Of a DNA stretch of 64,000 nt, positions 36,834 to 43,814 are shown in pieces. Source of the DNA: an uncultured Prevotellaceae bacterium. Its GTDB lineage: Bacteria; Bacteroidota; Bacteroidia; Bacteroidales; Bacteroidaceae. The stretch's first letter is position 1. Each line of letters starts with the position of its first letter. The notes beneath the pieces were generated by a model that did no database searches, was not told where the DNA came from, and saw only the letters and a list, made by a program, of their open reading frames with translations. Location of the stretch: the NCBI GenBank assembly GCA_900317305.1, contig ONGG01000001.1, positions 124,001 to 188,000 on the forward strand. The letters run 5' to 3'. Both the position numbers and the translations under genes were made by a program.

Positions 36834-36877
36834 TTATAGATATTTACTTTTTTGATGGACTAAATTAGGAATTTCCG

Positions 36878-37687
36878 TTAATAAAACACATATTCTACGT
36901 CATGGTGCTTCCGCTTGTCTTTGGGAGGTAAATCCATGAAATCGCCATACTGTATCCTGCAAAAAGCCGCCGGGTCAGCTGGACCGGGGAAGACATGACC
37001 CTCGAATTCCAATTCACTATGGGGCAGAAGGGAAGCCCTAGGATATTGGTAGGGAAAGGTAACCCCGTAGGCATGCATGTAACGGTCTTTGTTGCCTAAA
37101 TGCCTGGAAATGAAATAGAAAAAGGGATTGATGATGTGGCGTTGCAACCAAAACATGCTTTTGGCAAAAGTGTAGGAATGGTTGATACCCTTCAGCACTG
37201 TGTATTGGTAAAAGAGCGAGGCGAAACGATGGAGCGACGGAATTATGCCGGTTGAATAACAGAAGATGTCTACTTGAAGCCCTCTGTACTCTAATGCGTC
37301 GTTCAATACATTCTTTTTCTTATGGATGTATTCGCTTTTCGTGTCGCGGAGGGTGTTCCAAAAACGGAGACAGCCTTTGTCGGTCTCAGGGCTTTGGAAA
37401 GCAAATTCAGGGTGAGGGTGTGAAGCCAGGTAGTCGCACAACTTGGCGTAGTATTTTTCCTCAACCACGACATCCATATCGTCATCCCACGGGATGAAGC
37501 CTTGATGACGGATAGCACCCAATACATTGCCGCCGTCCAACCGGTAGGGAACGCCAATGCTCTTGCAGACTCCATCAAGATAGAGCAGCATTTCAAGAAG
37601 GCGATCTTGCACTTTCCTTAGTATGGAACCTTCGGGATTGTAAGTCGCTCGTAACTCTTCTGAGGTCTCACCTGTGTTGAATGTCAT
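36878..37687 (-). CDS. LicD-family phosphotransferase
   Basis: 269 residues from the ATG at 37687 (MTFNTGETSEELR). LicD signature: YRLDGGNVLGAIRHQGFIPWDDDMDVVV, with the DDDMD metal site of the nucleotidyltransferase-like fold. LicD proteins transfer phosphocholine or other phospho-alcohols from a CDP-activated donor to cell-surface sugars; a choline donor is not proven here and no licABC genes are present. First gene of the minus-strand polysaccharide run, with a strong promoter and a leader of about 165 nt. It directly follows a dead wzx fragment on the downstream side. Confidence 0.87.
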   Translation of the reverse strand: MTFNTGETSEELRATYNPEGSILRKVQDRLLEMLLYLDGVCKSIGVPYRLDGGNVLGAIRHQGFIPWDDDMDVVVEEKYYAKLCDYLASHPHPEFAFQSPETDKGCLRFWNTLRDTKSEYIHKKKNVLNDALEYRGLQVDIFCYSTGIIPSLHRFASLFYQYTVLKGINHSYTFAKSMFWLQRHIINPFFYFISRHLGNKDRYMHAYGVTFPYQYPRASLLPHSELEFEGHVFPGPADPAAFCRIQYGDFMDLPPKDKRKHHDVEYVFY

Positions 37688-37860
37688 TGCAGTATGGTTG
37701 ATATGCGGGGACTTTGGCCGTATGCATACAAAATTCTCTCCTCTTTGCCCGGGCAAAAAGGATGAATGTGTGGAAAAGAGGATTGCATGCCATACGGAAA
37801 AAGCCACATATAGGAAGGCTGTAATACTGCCGTCCCGCAGATTTTCGTATTTTGCGGATG

Positions 37861-37892
37861 CAAAAGTACAAAAACCATCGGAATTAAACAAA
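37861..37892 (-). promoter_or_regulatory. Promoter of the licD-to-wecG polysaccharide run
   Basis: Minus strand TTTG (37889-37892), 20 bp, TACTTTTG (37861-37868). Both boxes match the Bacteroidota consensus with canonical spacing. Predicted transcription start near 37855, giving a leader of about 165 nt. Confidence 0.75.
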
Positions 37893-38014
37893 TTATTGCT
37901 ACAAAAACAATGGTTGCCGATGATGGCAGCAGCAGGATTTCATAGCAGGAAGAAAAAATAAGGATTGTCCTTGAAAAAATAGGTATAATGTTTTAGCTTT
38001 ACCTAGAATATTTG

Positions 38015-38022
38015 TACCTTTG
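38015..38022 (+). promoter_or_regulatory. Promoter -7 box next to the SGNH lipoprotein start
   Basis: TACCTTTG followed by CTGCC and the ATG at 38028, so transcription would begin at or next to the start codon. Confidence 0.5.
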
Positions 38023-38027
38023 CTGCC

Positions 38028-38987
38028 ATGAAAGTGCATGCAGTTTGTTCCCAAAAATTTGCCTTTGCATGGCTGGCAGTGTTTTTTGCCATTGTGATGT
38101 CTTATGCATGCTCTTCCTCCAAAGTCGATGAAATGGTGGAAGAGCCTGAAAAAGAAGACCCTTTTGTTCTCTCTTGCAAGGGGCGTTTGGCCTATGAGGG
38201 CGACACGATGCGTGTGCTCATTCTAGGCAACAGCTTTTCCGCAGATGCTACGACTTATTTAAAGGAGGTGGCTGACGGAGCTGGCCTTGACCGCAACCGC
38301 TTTTGTGTGTATAATGCCATGATAAGTGGCGGGGGGATGGCTGATTGGATTGAGACATTGGAAAATGCTACTCAACAGTCGATTTACAGAATGGCTGGAG
38401 CCATCAAGATGAATACTTCAGGCCCTCTCGTGGATGTGTTGAAACAGCCTTGGGACGTGTGTTTGTTGTTGCAAAACAGTGATGCATCCTACAAATGGGA
38501 TAGTTTTGAAAACACGCTCCCAAGACTCATTGAAATCATTAAAAACCTTTGCCCCAATTCGAATTTGTTGTTGGCTTATATGTTGCCTTGGTCACATACC
38601 TTGAATACCAATGAGTTGGAATGGACGGGCAACATAGCATGTGCTAAGAGAATAGCTAAGGACTATGCCATCACTGTCATCCCCATAGGGACAGCCATTC
38701 AAAATGCAAGATGCCAGGGACTTGACAATGGCATGTATCTAACGAGAGACAACTGGCACTTGTGCAATGGAGTGGGGAAATTCATTGCTGCAAGCACTTT
38801 GTATGAAGGGCTCCTCTCTACATTTGCTAAAAGAAGTATCCTGGACAATCCTGTCGTATATACGCTTTCTGCTGATGAAGCTGAGGCTAAAGGGGCTATG
38901 ATGGTTGATATGTCAAACGAGAGAATCTGCAAGCTATGTGCTTACTGGGCAGTCGAAAATCCTTTTGAGGTGACTTCAATATGGTGA
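38028..38987 (+). CDS. DUF4886/SGNH-like lipoprotein
   Basis: 319 residues. Lipoprotein signal peptide with lipobox MSYAC (Cys28) followed by SSSKVDEMVEEPEKED, an acidic start typical of surface-exposed Bacteroidota lipoproteins. SGNH-hydrolase traits: block I LILGNSFSADAT with the nucleophile Ser, an Asn/Gly region GGGMADW, and block V DNWHLC with the Asp-His pair. It is the only plus-strand gene among the minus-strand polysaccharide genes at 29-41.5 kb. It might de-acetylate a surface glycan, but this is only inferred. Confidence 0.78.
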   Translation: MKVHAVCSQKFAFAWLAVFFAIVMSYACSSSKVDEMVEEPEKEDPFVLSCKGRLAYEGDTMRVLILGNSFSADATTYLKEVADGAGLDRNRFCVYNAMISGGGMADWIETLENATQQSIYRMAGAIKMNTSGPLVDVLKQPWDVCLLLQNSDASYKWDSFENTLPRLIEIIKNLCPNSNLLLAYMLPWSHTLNTNELEWTGNIACAKRIAKDYAITVIPIGTAIQNARCQGLDNGMYLTRDNWHLCNGVGKFIAASTLYEGLLSTFAKRSILDNPVVYTLSADEAEAKGAMMVDMSNERICKLCAYWAVENPFEVTSIW

Positions 38988-39001
38988 CCTCTTGTAGATG
39001 G

Positions 39002-39868
39002 TCATCTCAAGTGTCTTGCAGACAACAGGTCTGATGTGATAGAAATGACAAAGGGCAGGTATTCCTTGTAAGTTCTTTTGTTGTTGATTGTAAACACGCT
39101 GAAATGGACGTTGGGCTTGAGCATTGGGAGATATTGGTTGAGTGCTGTGGTGGGGTTGGTGCTGTGGTCTACGTCAAGGATGACTTTGTTGGTTGATGTG
39201 CTGAGGGAGTTGGCGAATTCAACCAATTCTCTGTTAATGCGATGAAATTGGAGTAGGGCGATGGTGGCGCAGGAGTCGAAATCCAACACTTGCTGAATGC
39301 CTGCTACTTCACGATTGCCGAAGATGTAACAGACTTTCTCTTTCCCAAACGCTTCAATCATATTGAAGATCTTTACCCGTCGTTCTTTATCGAAGGTGGT
39401 GAAACGGTCTAAGTATAAGCCTAATCCATAGCGCTTGCAAGTGTCCATCACCTCTTGCAAGGAGGAAATCGATGTGCCTTGGTAGTCAAATCTTTTCAAT
39501 TCTTCCAAAGTGTGCTGCCTGATGGAAATGCTGTCGTTCGTGCTGTGGTCGAAAAAATATTCGTCGTGACAGCACACGGGGATGTTGTCTTTGGTCCATT
39601 GGATGTCGGTTTCACCATAGTCGAATCCGGCAAGTTTGGCATGGCGGTAGGCCAGGGCTGAGTTCTCCGCTACGCCTTGTGGGTGATATCCTCTATGTGC
39701 AACACTGACAAAGCCTTCCGAAATCACCACGGGTGTGTCGTCTTCCTCGTCATTCTGAAAGCAGGATAGGAATGATGAAAGAAGGAATAGAATGACAAAG
39801 AGTTGCAAGCCGCGATAGTCCCTTGCTAGTAGTGGTCGTGGGGAGAGATAGAGATAAAGATAAAGCAT
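39002..39868 (-). CDS. Glycerophosphodiester phosphodiesterase (GDPD) lipoprotein
   Basis: 288 residues from the ATG at 39868; lipobox LLSSFLSC (Cys37) then QNDEEDDTP. Catalytic pattern: VAHRGYHPQGVAENSALAYRHA (HRG and ENS), GETDIQWTKDNIPVCCHDEYF (ExD and HD). GDPDs split glycerophosphodiesters to glycerol-3-phosphate and an alcohol. Beside LicD it could recycle or remove phospho-alcohol decorations. The frame is open 53 codons further upstream and that stretch looks like a piece of a wzy gene, so the signal peptide seems to lie at a recombination joint. No clear -7 box of its own. Its gap to the upstream wzx start position (40091) is about 220 bp. Confidence 0.83.
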   Translation of the reverse strand: MLYLYLYLSPRPLLARDYRGLQLFVILFLLSSFLSCFQNDEEDDTPVVISEGFVSVAHRGYHPQGVAENSALAYRHAKLAGFDYGETDIQWTKDNIPVCCHDEYFFDHSTNDSISIRQHTLEELKRFDYQGTSISSLQEVMDTCKRYGLGLYLDRFTTFDKERRVKIFNMIEAFGKEKVCYIFGNREVAGIQQVLDFDSCATIALLQFHRINRELVEFANSLSTSTNKVILDVDHSTNPTTALNQYLPMLKPNVHFSVFTINNKRTYKEYLPFVISITSDLLSARHLR

Positions 39869-39949
39869 TCTTTTATAAATCCATGTGAAACGATACGTCA
39901 GTGTTCCCTCGTCCAAGTTCTTTCCGTTTGTCACATATTCCTCATTGCA
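39857..39949 (-). pseudogene. Wzy-like fragment in frame with the GDPD gene
   Basis: The translated segment GTLTYRFTWIYKRMLYL matches GTLTYRFAWIYERASYL of the intact Wzy-like protein (34437-35804) at 13 of 17 positions, and the residues before it (NLDE) also resemble TNDV. The fragment corresponds to about residues 297-313 of that protein. It is followed directly by the GDPD signal peptide. Confidence 0.65.
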
Positions 39950-40091
39950 GTTGTAATATTCAAACAGATGCAGTAAATGCCTTTCAGCTCTTGGAATCGG
40001 CCCGGAACTACAAGGCTTGACTATCATGCTGCAAAACGCGGTGCATAATTACAAAAAAATCAGGTATGATGAAACAAATACGATAGAAATG

Positions 40092-41546
40092 TTATGTATT
40101 CCGGAATAGGGCGTGGGCTTTGTGGAGAACCTTGTCTATTTGTGAGGTCACCATTTCCTGGCGCACCACGTGATATTCAATCAGAAAATAATATACCATC
40201 GAGATGCCACACCCCAAAACCAATGACATGATATAATTGGGGCACCACTGCTTCAGAGCAAGACACAACATCACGATAGGTACACATACGCTCAAATGGT
40301 ACAGATATTCTTTTGAAGGGAATGTGAAATTGAGACTTTTTTTGGCATAGTGATAGAGCAGTACGGACTCCAATACGTGGGGAATGGCTACTGCATATGC
40401 AGCCGCCACTTCGCCATATTTGGCTGTGAACGACAATAAAATGATCACTGACAATAATGTGCAAACAGAAGTGCATACAAGTACTTCCTTGAATTTTTTC
40501 AAAGAGAGCAATATCTGATTCTCCAATATTTGTGCCAGACCGATGAAAAACACTTGGAAGATGACTATTCGAAATGGTAGTATAGCAGGTTCATAACCAG
40601 CACCCGCTGTAATGCGGATGATTTCCGGGGCAAAAATCACACAAACGATGATAAGAGGAATGGAAACGAAACCCACGATGGAAAATGAATAATGAATCAT
40701 TTTCTTGAATTGTTCAAGCTCATTCTTACCATAAAGCGAATTCAAGAAGGGAACGAACACGCCATTATACGCATTTAGAATGGAAAGGAAAATAGTATAT
40801 AGACGTGTGGCAGTAGAAAAATATCCTACAGCCAGATTACCGCATAACATACCTAGATAAATCACATTGAATGTGAGGTAGAATGAGAACAAAATCCTGT
40901 TTACTCCCATCGACAGAACAGGAAACAGATATTTTTTACACCCTTTTATCTGGAATCTGAATGATACGAACTGCCGTGTATAATGCCAGTTGATAACGGC
41001 ATTGACTACTACCTGGGCAATGGTGAGATAAAAATAGATGTCATAGTCGCTGCTTTTTCTTACAAAGAGAAAGACTGCGACAACATAGAGCGAGCGAACC
41101 AATAAGGTGCGCAGCGTGATGAACCTGAAATCCTGCATTCCCTGGAAAAGCCATTCCACCAGGATGATATTGAAGATAATCTTTGTCGCGCCAATAAAAT
41201 AAAGCGGCTTGTTGGATGACAACTGTGGTATGACAAACACACATGCGGTGTAGATGACCAGTATGATGCCTGTCATGATGATATGCAGACTCACCAGATG
41301 ATTGAAAACATCCTCACGGCTCTCCCTGTCGTCATTGCATTGTGGAATATAGCGATAGCCTATTGTCGCTAAACCCAGAGTGGAAAACAAAATGGCATAG
41401 TCAACTATGCTCATGGCAAAGTTGGCTATGCCGAAATTCTCAGCACCAAGTACTCTCGTGACATATGGAAATGTCAAAAGAGGAAACAAGTAGCCTGAAA
41501 TGGTCAAAATGCCATTCCATGCAAAATTTTTCTTCAGTGATGGCAT
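40092..41546 (-). CDS. Wzx oligosaccharide flippase
   Basis: 484 residues with 12-14 hydrophobic segments over the full length and the conserved N-terminus LKKNFAWNGILTISGYLFPLLTFPYVTRVLGAENFGIANFAMS, the MOP/polysaccharide-exporter signature. It flips lipid-linked repeat units across the inner membrane. Noticeably AT-rich compared with the housekeeping flanks. A relative survives as a dead fragment at 36474-36833. The leader from the predicted start (41744) is about 190 nt. Confidence 0.92.
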   Translation of the reverse strand: MPSLKKNFAWNGILTISGYLFPLLTFPYVTRVLGAENFGIANFAMSIVDYAILFSTLGLATIGYRYIPQCNDDRESREDVFNHLVSLHIIMTGIILVIYTACVFVIPQLSSNKPLYFIGATKIIFNIILVEWLFQGMQDFRFITLRTLLVRSLYVVAVFLFVRKSSDYDIYFYLTIAQVVVNAVINWHYTRQFVSFRFQIKGCKKYLFPVLSMGVNRILFSFYLTFNVIYLGMLCGNLAVGYFSTATRLYTIFLSILNAYNGVFVPFLNSLYGKNELEQFKKMIHYSFSIVGFVSIPLIIVCVIFAPEIIRITAGAGYEPAILPFRIVIFQVFFIGLAQILENQILLSLKKFKEVLVCTSVCTLLSVIILLSFTAKYGEVAAAYAVAIPHVLESVLLYHYAKKSLNFTFPSKEYLYHLSVCVPIVMLCLALKQWCPNYIMSLVLGCGISMVYYFLIEYHVVRQEMVTSQIDKVLHKAHALFRNT

Positions 41547-41743
41547 TTATTCAAGAATATTGGTGGTGGATTTTTAATTACAATATCTCGATTCTTCATG
41601 TAGCCGCACAAACATCTTCCCCACGAACAGATGTGTGAGTGGGGTATCTTGAACTCAATAAAAATGCATTGCATGCTACATGTTGGCCGCATGGAGAATA
41701 GATGCACTATTCCGCAGAAACGATGTGCAGTTTAATGTGACTG

Positions 41744-41751
41744 CAAATTTA
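41744..41751 (-). promoter_or_regulatory. Promoter -7 box for wzx
   Basis: TAAATTTG followed by CAG on the minus strand, about 200 bp before the wzx ATG. The -33 region is T-rich but lacks a clear TTTG. Confidence 0.5.
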
Positions 41752-41839
41752 CTAAAATATAATGAACTGGGAAAATTATTTAATAAAAAAAGGAGGCACG
41801 GGCATCTCTATCAAGAACAGTATTCAGAGAGAAAAATTA

Positions 41840-41862
41840 GGGCTGCCAAATCTTGGCAGCCC
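41840..41862 (-). terminator. Pectate lyase gene terminator
   Basis: Ten-base-pair perfect stem GGGCTGCCAA / TTGGCAGCCC with a 3-nt loop, 13 bp after the stop at 41875, followed on the minus strand by TAATTTTTC. Confidence 0.85.
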
Positions 41863-41874
41863 TGGTATTCAAAA

Positions 41875-43623
41875 TCATAAAATCACTTTTTCTACCGTCA
41901 CACTTCCGTCGCTCAGCGTTTGTCGGCGGATGACTATTCCGGTCGTGGGATGGCTGATTTTCTTTCCATCTATAGAATAGTATTCGGTCTTCACCACGTT
42001 GGTCGACGACACATTGCTGATGCCACTGACATGCACATAGTTGGGATAATACTCTTCCACGTTCTCCATGGCATCCTCATTGCCTTGCTTCATGATGTCC
42101 TCTACGAGTGAGTTGAGATACACCTCAAGGTTGGAATACCATCCTTTTTCGGTGTCGATGGTGAAGAGTGCAGCGTCATTGGCATCGTTGGGGTTCAGTC
42201 CATTGGCCTCCTCCCAATAGTTGGGGATACCGTCTTTGTCGGTGTCGAAGTCGGCGTCACGTGAGTTGGTGGGGAAGTTGTTCTCTGTGTATCCCTCCAC
42301 GTCGGACACCAAGTCGATAATGCCGGGCTGCTTGGTGACGGAGCCTGTATAGGTGGCTGTTCCGCTCTCTGCCTCATTGGCATAGCGCTCGTCCACGTTG
42401 TCGCGATAGAGCGAGGAGCCAGAGTAGGCCAGCACTTTGGGGAAGGCATTCACGGCGGTGTGGGTGGTCACATCGCCTTTGGGCGACGGCTCATTCACCT
42501 TGATGCTCACACAGTCGGTGCCAGCAGCGTTCTTCTTGTGCTCCACATTGTCGCCATACCAATGGCTGGCATCAACGCTATACTTCTCGCCATCGATGTC
42601 GAACACACCGCTGTCGTAGATCACACCTTTCCAGTCGTAGTTCTCCTTTGAACCCTCGGGGGCTGCATAGGCGTAGTTGCCGTTGATGTAGTAACGGCTG
42701 GTCATACCCCTCAAGGCAGCGGGAGTGGAATTGCCGTCGGCACCTACCGTGACCTGCGTGATGCGGGTCTTGTTCTTGGTGGCCGGACCAGCCTTGTAGT
42801 AGTTGTTCACCATGTTGATATAACCACCTCCTGGGCCACCATAGCAACCGCCTGTTCCCCAGTTGTAGAGCACACAGTTGCGGAAGTCGACAATCTCGGC
42901 CTGCACATAGTTCTGCCACTGGTATTCGCTATACAATTTGTTGTCCTTGTATCCGCTCCACTGATAGCGTGCGCCGTTGAATCGTGGCACGCGGTTTTGC
43001 AAGTGAAGCAGGAAATTGTGATGGAAAGAAGCCAGCTTGCCTCCCCAGATGCCACCATAGCCATGGGCTCCCTTGTTGTGGCCGGCATTGGTAAGGCTTT
43101 CGGCTATCGTACACCATTGCATGGTGAAATTGTTGTTGTCGTAGAATGAGGCCACTTCGTCGATGCACCAACTGAAGGAGCAGTGGTCGATTATGATGCC
43201 TGTCTTTTCCCTCTGCCAGATGGCGTCGGCACCATCGTTCACATCTCTTTCCTGTCCTCGGCGGATACGGATGAAACGGATGATGTTGTTGGCACCGGGT
43301 CTTACAGTGCGGTAACGGATGGTGATGCCTGGGTAGGGGGCCGTCTGCCCGGCAATCGTGGTGTTGTTGCCGATTGACAGGTCGCTTTCCAAAGCGATGA
43401 CACCAGCCACATCGAACACGACGATTTTCTTGTCGTTGCCACTGACGGCAGTTCTCAGCGAACCAGTACCTTTGTCATTCAGGTTGGTCACATGCACCAC
43501 CTTTCCGCCACGACCGCCTGTCACGTAGCGTCCATGTCCCTCTGCGCCAGGGAAGGCCGGGGCTTGGGCAAATATTAGCGTCGGAATGGCGATAGCCAGG
43601 ATTAGGAGTAAAGTTTTTTTCAT
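41875..43623 (-). CDS. Secreted pectate lyase, PL1-like
   Basis: 582 residues from the ATG at 43623, which begins a signal peptide (MKKTLLLILAIAIPTLIFAQA). Parallel beta-helix features: AFPGAEGHGRYVTGGRGGKVVHVTNLND, IIDHCSFSWCIDE, QNRVPRFNGARYQWSGYKDN. It would cleave polygalacturonate by beta-elimination with calcium. A calcium-binding segment DADFDTDKDGIPNYWEEANG lies at about 475-495, and the last 30 residues (YSIDGKKISHPTTGIVIRRQ) look like a sorting-type C-terminus. Monocistronic with its own promoter and terminator; a likely pectin-use gene like the GH106 and the esterase at the end of the window. Confidence 0.9.
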   Translation of the reverse strand: MKKTLLLILAIAIPTLIFAQAPAFPGAEGHGRYVTGGRGGKVVHVTNLNDKGTGSLRTAVSGNDKKIVVFDVAGVIALESDLSIGNNTTIAGQTAPYPGITIRYRTVRPGANNIIRFIRIRRGQERDVNDGADAIWQREKTGIIIDHCSFSWCIDEVASFYDNNNFTMQWCTIAESLTNAGHNKGAHGYGGIWGGKLASFHHNFLLHLQNRVPRFNGARYQWSGYKDNKLYSEYQWQNYVQAEIVDFRNCVLYNWGTGGCYGGPGGGYINMVNNYYKAGPATKNKTRITQVTVGADGNSTPAALRGMTSRYYINGNYAYAAPEGSKENYDWKGVIYDSGVFDIDGEKYSVDASHWYGDNVEHKKNAAGTDCVSIKVNEPSPKGDVTTHTAVNAFPKVLAYSGSSLYRDNVDERYANEAESGTATYTGSVTKQPGIIDLVSDVEGYTENNFPTNSRDADFDTDKDGIPNYWEEANGLNPNDANDAALFTIDTEKGWYSNLEVYLNSLVEDIMKQGNEDAMENVEEYYPNYVHVSGISNVSSTNVVKTEYYSIDGKKISHPTTGIVIRRQTLSDGSVTVEKVIL

Positions 43624-43688
43624 AATTGTGTAGGGAGAATGATTTCTTGATTTGATGAAATGAGATTTCAAAGTAGTTATACTTTTGG

Positions 43689-43696
43689 CAAAGATA
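43689..43696 (-). promoter_or_regulatory. Promoter -7 box for the pectate lyase gene
   Basis: TATCTTTG followed by CC on the minus strand, about 65 bp upstream of the ATG. Confidence 0.55.
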
Positions 43697-43772
43697 GGTA
43701 TTTTCTTGGAGAAGACCTTCGTGATGGGTGTTAAAAATGTATGTAAACGATTGCGGTGAGGCAGAAAAAGGA

Positions 43773-43800
43773 TGGGTGCGCGAAAGAATCCGCGCACCCA
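43773..43800 (-). terminator. fbp terminator
   Basis: Ten-base-pair stem TGGGTGCGCG / CGCGCACCCA with an 8-nt loop, 14 bp after the fbp stop, followed on the minus strand by CCTTTTTC. Confidence 0.85.
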
Positions 43801-43814
43801 CTCATGCCATTACC

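Larger units (their letters stand above)
37688..38027. other. Divergent intergenic region with structured leader for licD
   Basis: 340 bp without a gene. It contains divergent promoters (37861-37892 minus, 38015-38022 plus) and the licD leader. The leader has a 9-bp hairpin at 37740-37761 (TTTGCCCGGGCAAA core), an outer complementary pair CCGTATGCAT near 37718-37727 with GCATGCCATACGG near 37786-37798, and a hairpin next to the predicted start (37835-37857). Confidence 0.55.
41547..41874. other. Intergenic region upstream of wzx
   Basis: 328 bp without a convincing gene. It holds the wzx -7 box, a CCCCAC/GTGGGG hairpin (41619-41644) in the wzx leader and the terminator of the pectate lyase gene. 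Confidence 0.6.

Noticed and set aside
36639..36839. A 66-codon plus-strand open frame in the licD-acyltransferase gap
   Set aside because: It lies inside the decayed wzx remnant and its protein has no family traits.
41680..41980. Short plus-strand open frames upstream of wzx and over the pectate lyase 3' end
   Set aside because: No start signals, and they cross the pectate lyase terminator.
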